A stretch of 64,000 nucleotides of DNA from contig DATKCK010000051.1 in assembly GCA_035513215.1 (NCBI GenBank), positions 1 through 64,000 of the forward strand, in the 5' to 3' direction. This document shows, piece after piece, positions 7,733-16,482 of this stretch; the first letter of the stretch is position 1, and every line of letters starts with the position of its first letter. This DNA comes from DATCZB01 sp035513215 (GTDB lineage Bacteria > Pseudomonadota > Gammaproteobacteria > Steroidobacterales > Rariloculaceae). The notes beneath the pieces are model-generated. The model searched no databases. It worked only from the letters and a program-made list of their open reading frames with translations, and had not been told where the DNA came from. The position numbers and the translations under genes were made by a program.

Positions 7733-8838
7733 GTTTGCGTTCGGCCGGCATCACGGCCGGCGTTCTCGTCCTTGCCGCGGCGATGCTGGCGCCGTGGGAC
7801 CGCTCGCTTGCCGAGCCCTATCTGGCCGTCGAGAGCGGGCTCAAGTGCAACACTTGCCACACGAACCCGACGGGCGGCGGCAAGCGCAACCTGTTCGGCA
7901 TGACTTATGCCCGAAGCAACATCGCAGTGACGCGTCTGCTGCAAGGCGAGGATACGCAGGGCTGGAACAGCGAGATCAATCGCTGGCTCGGCATCGGCGG
8001 CGACTATCGCGGCGGCTACTCGAGCGTCGACGTTCCGGGCTCGTCCGAGCGGACCGACTGGATGACGAGACGAGCTACCGCTTATCTCGAGATTCGACCG
8101 CTCCCTGGCCTCGTGACGCTCTACGCCGACCGCCACATGGCGCCGGACGATTCGTTCGATCGAGAGGCCTACCTGTTGCTGACACCGAAGGAGGGCAGAT
8201 ACACGGTCAAGGCCGGGCAGATGTTCCTGCCATACGGGCTCAGGCTCGAGGACGATTCCACTTTCGTCCGGCAGCGTTCCGGCATCAATTTCGATACGCC
8301 CGACGACGGCGTCGAGTTCGGCCTCGAGCTGCCGCGATGGTCGGCCCAGGCGGCGTTCAGCAACGGCACGGCCGGCGCCGGCAGCCGGCCCGGCAAGGAT
8401 CAGACGAGCCTGTCGATGAGCTACGTGCTGTCGCGCTGGCGCGTCGGGACGAGCGTCAACATCAACGAGGACCCGCTCGGCGACCGCGAGATGCTGGCGG
8501 TCTTCGCCGGCCTCAGGACAGGGCCCGTATCGTGGCTTGCCGAGGTCGACAGGATCTCCGACGATCTCGGCACGGGAGGCAGCCGCGACATCGAGGCGAC
8601 CCTGTTCGAGGGCAACTGGCGTATCCGGCCCGGTCACAACCTCAAGTTCAGCTACGAGTTCCTCGATCCGAGCGATCTCGTCGGCGACGACGAAGAGGAA
8701 CGGTATCGCGTGGTCTGGGAGTTCTCGCCGTTCCAGCTGTTTCAGACGCGTGCCGGGTTCACTTCGTACAATGGCGTTCCGAGTCTGCCGCACACGAATC
8801 GAACGGAGCTCTTTGTCGAGGCTCACGTCTATTTCTGA
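7729..8838 (+). CDS. Outer-membrane beta-barrel with N-terminal CXXCH motif
   Basis: 369 aa from GTG at 7729, overlapping the stop of the di-heme lipoprotein by 4 nt. Signal peptide to about 29 (SLAEP). A single heme-binding motif KCNTCH (Cys40-His44) is followed by TNPTGGGKRNLFG. The rest consists of alternating beta strands with aromatic girdles (YLEIRPLPGLVTLYADR, KAGQMFLPYGLRLEDD) and ends in an outer-membrane-type strand with terminal Phe (LFVEAHVYF). It resembles phosphate-selective-porin-like barrels. One possible reading is a porin-cytochrome conduit with the upstream lipoprotein. Confidence 0.72.
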   Translation: MSLRSAGITAGVLVLAAAMLAPWDRSLAEPYLAVESGLKCNTCHTNPTGGGKRNLFGMTYARSNIAVTRLLQGEDTQGWNSEINRWLGIGGDYRGGYSSVDVPGSSERTDWMTRRATAYLEIRPLPGLVTLYADRHMAPDDSFDREAYLLLTPKEGRYTVKAGQMFLPYGLRLEDDSTFVRQRSGINFDTPDDGVEFGLELPRWSAQAAFSNGTAGAGSRPGKDQTSLSMSYVLSRWRVGTSVNINEDPLGDREMLAVFAGLRTGPVSWLAEVDRISDDLGTGGSRDIEATLFEGNWRIRPGHNLKFSYEFLDPSDLVGDDEEERYRVVWEFSPFQLFQTRAGFTSYNGVPSLPHTNRTELFVEAHVYF

Positions 8839-9010
8839 CCTGCCGGAGCCTCGTCACGAACATCGACAGCACGGTCCATGCCGGCCTCGAGGTCCTGCCC
8901 GATCCTGAATCCCGGCGAGCCGCTGTCGGCCTATTTCGGCGTCGAGCTCGCACTCGAGTACAGCGCGAAACTGGCATAATGCTTCGATGTTGACTCTCGG
9001 AGGAAGAATA

Positions 9011-9919
9011 GTGAATAGACGAAGAATGGCAGGAGCACTCTTGTCCGTGTTTTCTGTTGCGGCGGCAGCTCAGGAATTTCAGGCTGGAGAACCGCTTGGA
9101 TCAGTGAACGAAGCCGGCACCAGAATGGAGATGTCGGACAATGTCAAAGTTTTCGGCAGTTTTCACTTCAGCGAAAGCTGCACGTTCGATCCCGAAAAGA
9201 ATCTGATACTGGCCATGAATGCGGGTAATCGCGGGGAGGGGGCTACAGAAGACGGTTTTGTCTCTCTGATCAATCCCGATGGCAGTGTCCATACGGCCAA
9301 GTGGATCGGAAACACGAGAGACGGCCTGGAGCTGATCGATCCCATAGGCAGCGCCATCAGTAACGGCGCTCTGTACACTGTAGATTCCGGTTTCGTGCGT
9401 TCTTTCGACCTGGAGAGTGGTCAGCCCCTGCGCTCCATCGAGGTGCCCGGCGCAGGCTTCCTGAACGGTATTGCCGTTGCCGATGACGGCACGGCTTATG
9501 TCTCCGATACTCAACCCGGGCAGCTGATATACAAAGTCATGCCGGATGGCGAAAGCTCGGTTTTTGCCGAAGGGGAACCGCTGGCATTGCCAAATGGCGT
9601 CGCGATGGATAATGACGGCAACATCGTGGTCGTGAATATCGGTAACAACGCGGTTATTACCTACAGCCCCGCGGGAGAAGTCGTACGAACGGAATATGCG
9701 GCCGAGTCCGGCAACGACGGCGTGGTAGTGACGCCCGATGGCACGAAATATGTCAGCAGTGTTCGTTTCGGAAGCGTTTCGAAAATCGTTCCTGGCGAGG
9801 AAGCAGAAGTCATCGCTACGGGAATTCCCAGTGCCGCATCCATGTGTTACGACTCGGTGCAGAATCAGCTGGTGATTCCGCTCAACCCGAATAACGCATT
9901 GGCATTCGTTCGACTCTGA
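9011..9919 (+). CDS. Secreted NHL/SMP-30-like beta-propeller protein, atypical base composition
   Basis: 302 aa; GTG start at 9011 chosen because GGAGG lies 6 nt upstream. Signal peptide to about 20 (SVFSVAAAAQ). Repeats of about 40 residues have DDGTAYVSDT, DNDGNIVVVNIGNNA and TPDGTKYVSSVRFG motifs, typical of NHL or SMP-30/gluconolactonase propellers. No catalytic metal site could be assigned with certainty. Visibly more A/T-rich than its neighbours, which points to recent acquisition. Stands alone and converges on pobA. Confidence 0.65.
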   Translation: MNRRRMAGALLSVFSVAAAAQEFQAGEPLGSVNEAGTRMEMSDNVKVFGSFHFSESCTFDPEKNLILAMNAGNRGEGATEDGFVSLINPDGSVHTAKWIGNTRDGLELIDPIGSAISNGALYTVDSGFVRSFDLESGQPLRSIEVPGAGFLNGIAVADDGTAYVSDTQPGQLIYKVMPDGESSVFAEGEPLALPNGVAMDNDGNIVVVNIGNNAVITYSPAGEVVRTEYAAESGNDGVVVTPDGTKYVSSVRFGSVSKIVPGEEAEVIATGIPSAASMCYDSVQNQLVIPLNPNNALAFVRL

Positions 9920-9959
9920 CGGTTATCGGATCAGGGTCAGCCGGCCTCGACTCACCGTT

Positions 9960-11123
9960 TCAGAAGGGGAGGCCGACGTAGTTCTCGGCCAGCGACGTCA
10001 GCGCCGCTTTCGAGGACAGCACATACTCGAGCTCGGCCAGGCGAAGCCGGTCCTCGAATCCGTCGCCGCCGACCTGGTGCAGCAGCGTCGTCATCCAGGC
10101 CGAGAACCGCTGCGCGTTCCAGACGCGCTTAAGCGCCGTTGCCGAATAGGCATCGAGAAGATCCCGGCTGTCCGACTCGTACCAGGCGACGAGCGCGTTC
10201 GCGAGGTAGCGAACGTCGGCGGCCGCGAGATTGAGTCCCTTGGCGCCCGTCGGCGGCACGATGTGTCCCGCGTCGCCGGCGAGGAACATTCGTCCGCACC
10301 TGAGCGGCTCGGCGACGAAGCTGCGCATCGGCGTGACGCTCTTCTCGAGCACCTTGCCGTCCCTGACCACGGCGCTCTCGCCGAGTCGCTTTTGAAGCTC
10401 ATCGAACACGCGGTCGTCCGGCCATTCGCTGAGGTCTTCGTCGGGAGAGCACTGCAGGTAGCTGCGCGATACAGCTTTCGAGCGCATGCTGAACAACGCA
10501 AACCCGCGGACGCTGCGGCAATAGATCAGCTCATCCGAGGGCGGCGGGGCTTCGACGAGAACGCCGAGCCAGGCAAACGGGTAGACATGCTCGTACGTTC
10601 TGATCCTGCCCTGCGGAAAGCTCGCCCGGCAAACGCCGTGATAACCGTCGCATCCGGCGATGAAGTCGCAGCGAAGTTCGCCGGAAGTGCCTTCGTGAGT
10701 GAAGCGCAGAACGGGGCTCTCGCTATCGAAGTTTCGCGGCGTCACATCTTCGGCTTCGAACAGGATCGTTCCGCCGGCAGCGAGCCTCGCTTCGATCAGA
10801 TCCTTCGTGATCTCGGTCTGCCCGTAAACCGTCACGGCCTCACCACCTGCCAGCGCGGCGAGATCGACACGCGTTCGCTCGCCGTCGAGCGCGATGTCGA
10901 AGCCCTCGTGCCGCAGACCCTCGGCGGCCATGCGCGCGCCGACGCCGGCATCGTTCAAAAGATCGACCGTTCCCTGCTCGAGCACGCCGGCGCGAATTCT
11001 TCCTTCGATGTAGGCGCGTGTGCGCCGCTCGAGGATGACGGAATCGATGCCGTTGCCGTGCAGGATCTGGGACAGGAGCAGCCCCGCCGGTCCCGATCCG
11101 ACAATGCCGACCTGAGTTTGCAT
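9960..11123 (-). CDS. pobA: 4-hydroxybenzoate 3-monooxygenase
   Basis: 387 aa, the usual PobA length (about 390). FAD-binding GxGxxG is at 9-14 (GSGPAG), then ERRTRAYIEGRIRAGVLEQG, the DG FAD/NAD(P)H motif in FIAGCDGYHGVCR, and FLAGDAGHIVPPTGAKGLN near the C-terminus. It hydroxylates 4-hydroxybenzoate to protocatechuate with NADPH and O2. The gene follows the OsmC-like gene after 3 nt, so they are probably co-transcribed. No protocatechuate dioxygenase or pobR is in view. Residues and overall similarity make this call strong. Confidence 0.93.
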   Translation of the reverse strand: MQTQVGIVGSGPAGLLLSQILHGNGIDSVILERRTRAYIEGRIRAGVLEQGTVDLLNDAGVGARMAAEGLRHEGFDIALDGERTRVDLAALAGGEAVTVYGQTEITKDLIEARLAAGGTILFEAEDVTPRNFDSESPVLRFTHEGTSGELRCDFIAGCDGYHGVCRASFPQGRIRTYEHVYPFAWLGVLVEAPPPSDELIYCRSVRGFALFSMRSKAVSRSYLQCSPDEDLSEWPDDRVFDELQKRLGESAVVRDGKVLEKSVTPMRSFVAEPLRCGRMFLAGDAGHIVPPTGAKGLNLAAADVRYLANALVAWYESDSRDLLDAYSATALKRVWNAQRFSAWMTTLLHQVGGDGFEDRLRLAELEYVLSSKAALTSLAENYVGLPF

Positions 11124-11126
11124 CGG

Positions 11127-12326
11127 CTAGGCTGCGGCTTCCTCTAGCGAACGGATCCGAATCTTCGTCCTGAGGGCAGTACGGCAGAGCGCGTGCAGGA
11201 AGCAGGTTTGCTCTGACATGTCGAGCGCCGTTCGCGCGAACTCGTCGTCTTCGCCGGTGGCAAGGTGGACGTGAGTCTCGACGGGGTCGGCCTCGCCCGT
11301 TTCTCCCGTGTCGCCCGACGCGCCGCCCCGCGAGAAGTGCGTGTCCTGAACGATCCGATAGTCGCGCAGATTCTTTCTCGCAATCTTCGCGTAGCGGCCG
11401 GTCTGGGTCATGAAGCAAAACGCTATGCCTGCGGATATATAGGTGCAGGCGTCTGGCGCGAGCCCGCGGCCGCCGTTCTCAGGCGCCTCGTCGCTCAGGA
11501 AATGAAAGATCGAACCGTGCGGGTTGAAGAGTTGCTGCTCGATCTGTTTGATGCCGTCCGGCCGCAGCGTGCAGATGCCGCGAACGTGCAGCACGCGGTC
11601 CTGGTGCTCGGCGAGACTCGATCCTGCGACGCCCGTCGTCTCCTCGGTCTTCGGCGACATGCCGTTGCGAACGATCAGGGTGCCCCAGTCGCCAGCGGCG
11701 GGCAAAGCTTCGTCGAACACGTCGTCGGGCAGCGGCGGCGGCGAAGCCGAGTCGACCGTGGCCACGCGCCCGCACGGGATCGCGCGTCCGTTGTGCGTCA
11801 GCGTGAAGAGACTCTCGTGCTGCCGGCGCGTGAGCCCGTTGAGCGGCGAGGCGGCGGTCGCGTCATGGACGAGCTTTGTCAGCGTGTCGCGATCGGCGGG
11901 GCTTTCGATCTGCGCCTCGAGCTCGACGTCTCTGGCGCCGCTGGTCATCGTGCCCTTAAGCGCTGAACCCCGCATCGTGTAATAGTTGTCCTGTATCAGC
12001 CGAATCCCGTCGATCGCGATGCGTCGAGACTTCGCCAGCGCAAGAATCTCCTCCATATAAGATGAGACCATGCCGGTCGTCAGGAACGAGAGCGGGCAGG
12101 GCGCCTCGTCGTCCCCGTTGAGATAAGCGCCCTCGTCGCTCGCCAGACGCCAGACCGCCCCGGTTCGGCGCGACACGACGAGCGCTTCCTTCTGCATTGC
12201 GCTCAGAGATCGCGCGAAGGCGCGAACGGCCTCGCCGCGTCGGTTCGCCGGCGCGTCGGTGCCGATCGAGGCGCCGTTAGCCACCTTGAAGAATAGCGGC
12301 TTGCTCGAGCTTCCGAGAACGTTCAT
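11127..12326 (-). CDS. Large OsmC-like protein with two OsmC-type halves
   Basis: 399 aa, more than twice the length of Ohr/OsmC (about 140 aa). The N-terminal half has APCPLSFLTTGMVSSYMEEI, and the C-terminal half has LAPDACTYISAGIAFCFMTQ plus SEQTCFLHALCRT. These match the two cysteine-bearing helices of OsmC domains. In the N-terminal half the second cysteine position appears lost (RRQHESLFTLTHNG), so only the C-terminal half may be redox active. OsmC/Ohr proteins reduce organic hydroperoxides. The gene sits 3 nt upstream of pobA, suggesting a link to aromatic oxidation stress; that link is inference. Confidence 0.7.
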   Translation of the reverse strand: MNVLGSSSKPLFFKVANGASIGTDAPANRRGEAVRAFARSLSAMQKEALVVSRRTGAVWRLASDEGAYLNGDDEAPCPLSFLTTGMVSSYMEEILALAKSRRIAIDGIRLIQDNYYTMRGSALKGTMTSGARDVELEAQIESPADRDTLTKLVHDATAASPLNGLTRRQHESLFTLTHNGRAIPCGRVATVDSASPPPLPDDVFDEALPAAGDWGTLIVRNGMSPKTEETTGVAGSSLAEHQDRVLHVRGICTLRPDGIKQIEQQLFNPHGSIFHFLSDEAPENGGRGLAPDACTYISAGIAFCFMTQTGRYAKIARKNLRDYRIVQDTHFSRGGASGDTGETGEADPVETHVHLATGEDDEFARTALDMSEQTCFLHALCRTALRTKIRIRSLEEAAA

Positions 12327-12362
12327 CAGCGATTTCGACGGCGCTCCGGCCGGGGACGAGCG

Positions 12363-13307
12363 TCAGTCCAGTGTCTTCGCAACCCGGAAGCCCAGATAGT
12401 TTCGTCCTCTTTGCGTCGCTGGATAGGGCGCGCCGCGTCTGGCCGAGCGCTGCATGTAGGGGTTGCTGAGAAAGGTGCCGCTGCGGAAAACGCGGTTGGC
12501 GCAGTTGCCTTCCGTGCTGGCCGAGCCGTCGGATGGCGCGTGGGCGCGATCGGCCTCGTAGCAATCCTCGGTCCACTCGAAGATGTTGCCGTGCATGTCG
12601 TAGAGGCCGAAGGCGTTTGGAGGAAAGGACGCCACGGGAGACGTCTCGTCGAGCCAGGTATCGCGGCCTTCGGTCTTGCCGCCGAGTCCCTCGCCATCGG
12701 TACCGAAATTCCCGTAGTCGTGATCGATGTCGGGGCCCCAGGGGAAGGCCGTCGTCGTGCCGGCGCGCGCTCCGTACTCCCATTCGGCTTCGGACGGCAG
12801 GCGATACGCGTCGTCCTCGCCAGTCTTGGCGTTGAGCCAGCCGACGAAGGTCTGCGCGTCGTACCAGCTCACGCCGACGACCGGCCGATTGCCGCGGCCC
12901 CAGTCGCGGTAGTCGGGATTCGGCTGGCCGTCGAATCCGGTGCGAAGCGCCTCGTCGACGCCGGCCCCGTCGCAGCGGCCGTCACGGACGCAGGCCTCCC
13001 ATTGATCCCACGTAACGGCGGTCGTCGACATCGCGAACGAACGCGGGATCGCTATTTCCTGTTGAGGCTCGCTCTCGCGCCGCAACGGTTCGTCTGGCGG
13101 CGATCCCATCGTGAACTCGCCCGGCGGCAGAACGGTCATGTCGGGGCAGTTCCGGCACTCCGTGAACGTCGAGCCCGGCTGGAGGGTGTCGGCGACCGGT
13201 TTCGCCGCTTGAGTGTCGGCGGCCGGCTGGGCTTGGGCCGAACCGATACTCAGCCCCGCGATGACCGCGACCGCGACGAGAAGAAATGGCCGTAAGCGCT
13301 TGTGCAA
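12363..13307 (-). CDS. Secreted formylglycine-generating-enzyme (SUMF1)-like protein
   Basis: 314 aa with signal peptide to about 27 (IGSAQAQP). FGE-sulfatase domain: MTVLPPGEFTMGSP, then TTAVTWDQWEACV, PVVGVSWYDAQTFVGWLN, YRLPSEAEWEYGARAGT, FGLYDMHGNIFEWTEDCY and the terminal GRNYLGFRVAK. The family includes true formylglycine-generating enzymes and many non-sulfatase members. No sulfatase gene is in the window, so I would not assign that activity. Stands alone between the OsmC-like gene and a divergent arabinofuranosidase. Confidence 0.82.
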   Translation of the reverse strand: MHKRLRPFLLVAVAVIAGLSIGSAQAQPAADTQAAKPVADTLQPGSTFTECRNCPDMTVLPPGEFTMGSPPDEPLRRESEPQQEIAIPRSFAMSTTAVTWDQWEACVRDGRCDGAGVDEALRTGFDGQPNPDYRDWGRGNRPVVGVSWYDAQTFVGWLNAKTGEDDAYRLPSEAEWEYGARAGTTTAFPWGPDIDHDYGNFGTDGEGLGGKTEGRDTWLDETSPVASFPPNAFGLYDMHGNIFEWTEDCYEADRAHAPSDGSASTEGNCANRVFRSGTFLSNPYMQRSARRGAPYPATQRGRNYLGFRVAKTLD

Positions 13308-13508
13308 GTCGTCGCCCCCTCAGTCCGGAGCATCCTCGCTGGGCCGGACCCTGTCAATCGATGCTGATACCGAATATTCGTCATGCGTGCCGGGAATGCA
13401 AGCGAGCCCAGGCAGGCACGAGCCTGGCATGGTGCCCGGGCCACGATCGTGCAAAACTCACGCCTTGCACCGACGCGCCTGCGTACGGCGCGCGGGGGGG
13501 TCTCGCGC

Positions 13509-15053
13509 ATGACGGCAAAACGAATACCGCGGACGCTGCAATTCCTGTCGGCGCTCTTCGTATGCGTTTCGACGCGTGCCGCCGAGGTCGAGATCCGGAT
13601 CCAGGCAGACGAGCCCGGCCCCGTCATCAGCCGCTACATTTACGGCCATTTTCTCGAGCATCTCGGCCGCGCCGTTTACGACGGCGTCTGGGTCGGCCCG
13701 GACTCCGACATCCCGAACCGAAGCGGGCTCAGAGCGGACGTGGTCGATGCGCTCAGCGCGCTCGAAATTCCCGTCATCCGCTGGCCGGGCGGGTGCTACG
13801 CCGACGAATATCACTGGCGAACCGGCATCGGCGTGCCCGAAGCGCGGCCCGTGACGATCAACATGAGCTGGGGCGGCGTCGAGGAAAGCAATGCCTTCGG
13901 CACGCACGAGTTTTTCGCGCTCGCCGAGGCGCTCGGCGCCGATGCCTATATCGCGGGCAACCTCGGCACGGGCTCGGCGCAGGAAATGGTCGAGTGGCTC
14001 GAGTATATGACGTCGCCGACGAATTCCACGCTCGCGGAGCTGCGACGCGCCAACGGCCGCGATGAGCCGTGGCAGGTGCCGTTTTTCGGCGTCGGCAACG
14101 AGTCCTGGGGCTGCGGAGGGCAGATGCGGCCCGCGTATTACGTCGATCTGTACAAACAGGCGGCCGAGTTTCTCGGCGCTTCAGGTCAGCGCCTCGTCAG
14201 GGTCGCGAGCGGCGGCTACGACGCGCGAACTGACTGGACGGAGGCCCTGTCGCAGATCGAGTCCAACATCGAAGGCATCAGTCATCACTACTACACGACG
14301 CCGAGCGGCATCTGGGAGAGAAAAGGCAGCGCCACCGGGTTCGGCGAGGACGAGTGGATCTCGACGCTCTGGCGCGCGCTGCGCGTCGAGAGTCACATCG
14401 AGGCTCAGGAAGCCGTGCTCGAGGTCAACGATCCGGAAGGTAACATCGGTATCTACCTCGACGAATGGGGCACCTGGTACGACCCGACGCCCGGCGCGAG
14501 CGCGCTCTATCAGCAGAACACGCTGCGTGACGCGCTCGTCGCGGCTTTGCACTTTCATGTGTTCCACCGGCACGCCGAGCGCGTGCACATGGCGAACATC
14601 GCGCAGACCGTCAACGTGCTCCAGGCCATGATCCTGACGAGCGGCGACGCGATGCTGCTGACGCCGACCTACCATGTCTTCGAAATGTACATCCCGTTTC
14701 AAGATGCGACGTTTCTTCCGCTCGTCTTCGACGAGACGCCGATGTACGAGCATGCCGACTACAGCGTGCCTGCCGTCAGTGCCACGGCCGCCAGAGGGAC
14801 CGACGGCAGGCTCTACGCGAGTGTCGCCAATCTCGACCCGCGCGAGGCGGCCGAAGTCACGATTCGGGTCCCAGGCGTCGCACTGCGGAATCCTGCCGCG
14901 GAAATCCTGACGGCCGAAGAGATCGATGCCCATAACACCTTCGAAGCAACGAATGCCATCGTGCCGGAGCGGTTCGAGGATTTCGAGATCGACGGAGCCC
15001 GCCTTACGCTGCGCCTGCCTGCCAAGGCGATCGTCATGATCGGATTCGACTGA
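13509..15053 (+). CDS. Secreted alpha-L-arabinofuranosidase, GH51
   Basis: 514 aa; ATG at 13509 follows a G-rich stretch and starts a signal peptide (FLSALFVCVSTRAAE). Typical GH51 features: YIYGHFLEHLGR near the N-terminus, IRWPGGCYADEYHW at about 90-103, acid/base Glu198 in FGVGNESWGCGG and nucleophile Glu319 in IYLDEWGTWYDP, then a C-terminal beta domain. Releases L-arabinose from arabinan or arabinoxylan side chains. A secreted protein of unknown function starts 12 nt downstream with its own AAGGAG, so the two probably share an operon. Confidence 0.9.
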   Translation: MTAKRIPRTLQFLSALFVCVSTRAAEVEIRIQADEPGPVISRYIYGHFLEHLGRAVYDGVWVGPDSDIPNRSGLRADVVDALSALEIPVIRWPGGCYADEYHWRTGIGVPEARPVTINMSWGGVEESNAFGTHEFFALAEALGADAYIAGNLGTGSAQEMVEWLEYMTSPTNSTLAELRRANGRDEPWQVPFFGVGNESWGCGGQMRPAYYVDLYKQAAEFLGASGQRLVRVASGGYDARTDWTEALSQIESNIEGISHHYYTTPSGIWERKGSATGFGEDEWISTLWRALRVESHIEAQEAVLEVNDPEGNIGIYLDEWGTWYDPTPGASALYQQNTLRDALVAALHFHVFHRHAERVHMANIAQTVNVLQAMILTSGDAMLLTPTYHVFEMYIPFQDATFLPLVFDETPMYEHADYSVPAVSATAARGTDGRLYASVANLDPREAAEVTIRVPGVALRNPAAEILTAEEIDAHNTFEATNAIVPERFEDFEIDGARLTLRLPAKAIVMIGFD

Positions 15054-15064
15054 AGGAGAGGTGC

Positions 15065-16435
15065 GTGCCACGCGCTCGATTCGACCGCTTTGAGAACTGG
15101 AGCCGAAGGATCACCGGCGTCATGGCGACGGTCGTATGGACGCTCGCCGCGGCGGACAGCCGCGCGCAATCGAGCGTTGGCCGAGGGGCGCCGGACCCAC
15201 TGCGTCCGTCCGAGATCGTCGGTTCCGAGGGAAAGGGCTATTACACGGGCGCCGGCATCCCCGAGGACAACATGCCGATCTATGCCGCGCGCGACGGCGC
15301 GGCGCCGCCCGGCGTCGAGCCCTTGCCGGTCGATATCTTCTCGACGACCGACTTCTACCGGGATCGCGAGCTCTGGTTCGACCCGCGCTATTACCGCTGC
15401 AACTCGGCCGTCGGTCTCGAGCAGATCTGGGGCGCCTACGAGGTGCCGCTGATCGGCGACGATCCGCCGCGCACGGCCGCCTGGGGCTTTTGCGACCGCG
15501 ACTATCCGCGCGAGCAGATCGTCAGCCCCTACCGGTTCGCCTCGGCCAGGGCGCATTACGCCGCGTTGCTCGACGAGGCGCGCGAGCGCGGACCGACCGT
15601 CCATACGCAGGCGACGCTGCCCGACTGGAACGGACGCTATGTCCGGCAGCGCGAGAAAACATCGAGCTGGTTCAACGGGGCGATCCTCCAGATCCCGACC
15701 TATCTTTCGCTGCTGACGCCGGAGTATCAGCAGCGTTTCGTCCAGCAGATGTACCACTACTCGGGCAGCAACTCGGCGCAATGGCCGGGCTCGTACTGCT
15801 GGCCCGAGGGCTTCATGCGGCGTCTCGCGCAATACGGCGGCGCCAACGTCAATATCGTCATGACACCCGACCTGATCCTCGACATGCGCATCGCCGCGAA
15901 GACGCTGATCACGCAGATCCACGTCGGCCGTGAGTTCGACGAGACCGGCGCCGTCCCGCGGCTCGGCGCCGACATTCCGCAGTGGTTCGGCGAAACGATC
16001 GGATTCTGGGACGGCGACGCGCTCGTCACCTGGACCTCGAACATCCAGGGCTGGATCTCGCACGGCGGCTTCGAGTACAGCAACGGGCTGCAGTCGATCG
16101 AGATCTATACGCCGCGCGAGGACGACGGCGGCGCGCTGATCGGCCTGAAGCACGAGATCGTGCTCTACGACGACGAGGCGCTCGCCGATCCGGTCCGCAT
16201 CGTCCATTACCTCGACCGTCGCGCCGACCTCAACGAAGGCGATCCGTTCCAGATCATCGAGTGCTTCGCGACGATTTATCCGATCGACGGGCAGGCGACG
16301 CCCGTCACGCCAGGGCAGACGTTCGAGATCACGCAACCGGACATCTACGACCGACCCTGGGCCGAGATCTGGGAGCGCCATCACGAGGACGGCATGGCGC
16401 GCCCGCAGGAGGACGATATCTTCAGCTTCGAATGA
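15065..16435 (+). CDS. Large secreted protein of unknown function (W-D-G-D motif)
   Basis: 456 aa from GTG at 15065, with AAGGAG 6 nt upstream. N-terminal signal or anchor (GVMATVVWTLAAADSRAQ). Recognisable segments include ITQIHVGREFDETG, IPQWFGETIGFWDGDALVTW and GFEYSNGLQSIEIYTP. The stretch GFWDGDALV resembles GHWEGDTLVV in the 291-aa protein at 28796, so both appear to belong to a broad secreted family seen next to DUF6152 proteins. No catalytic motif could be identified. Follows the GH51 gene closely. Confidence 0.7.
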   Translation: MPRARFDRFENWSRRITGVMATVVWTLAAADSRAQSSVGRGAPDPLRPSEIVGSEGKGYYTGAGIPEDNMPIYAARDGAAPPGVEPLPVDIFSTTDFYRDRELWFDPRYYRCNSAVGLEQIWGAYEVPLIGDDPPRTAAWGFCDRDYPREQIVSPYRFASARAHYAALLDEARERGPTVHTQATLPDWNGRYVRQREKTSSWFNGAILQIPTYLSLLTPEYQQRFVQQMYHYSGSNSAQWPGSYCWPEGFMRRLAQYGGANVNIVMTPDLILDMRIAAKTLITQIHVGREFDETGAVPRLGADIPQWFGETIGFWDGDALVTWTSNIQGWISHGGFEYSNGLQSIEIYTPREDDGGALIGLKHEIVLYDDEALADPVRIVHYLDRRADLNEGDPFQIIECFATIYPIDGQATPVTPGQTFEITQPDIYDRPWAEIWERHHEDGMARPQEDDIFSFE

Positions 16436-16482
16436 GCAGCATCGCCGCCATTCTCCGCGTTCAGCTGCAAAGGTCGGGGCAT

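Noticed and set aside
8878..8979. 33-residue ORF (PILNPGEPLSAYFGVELALE) before the low-GC propeller gene
   Set aside because: Plausible composition but no ribosome binding site and no recognisable family; perhaps a gene remnant, too short to claim.
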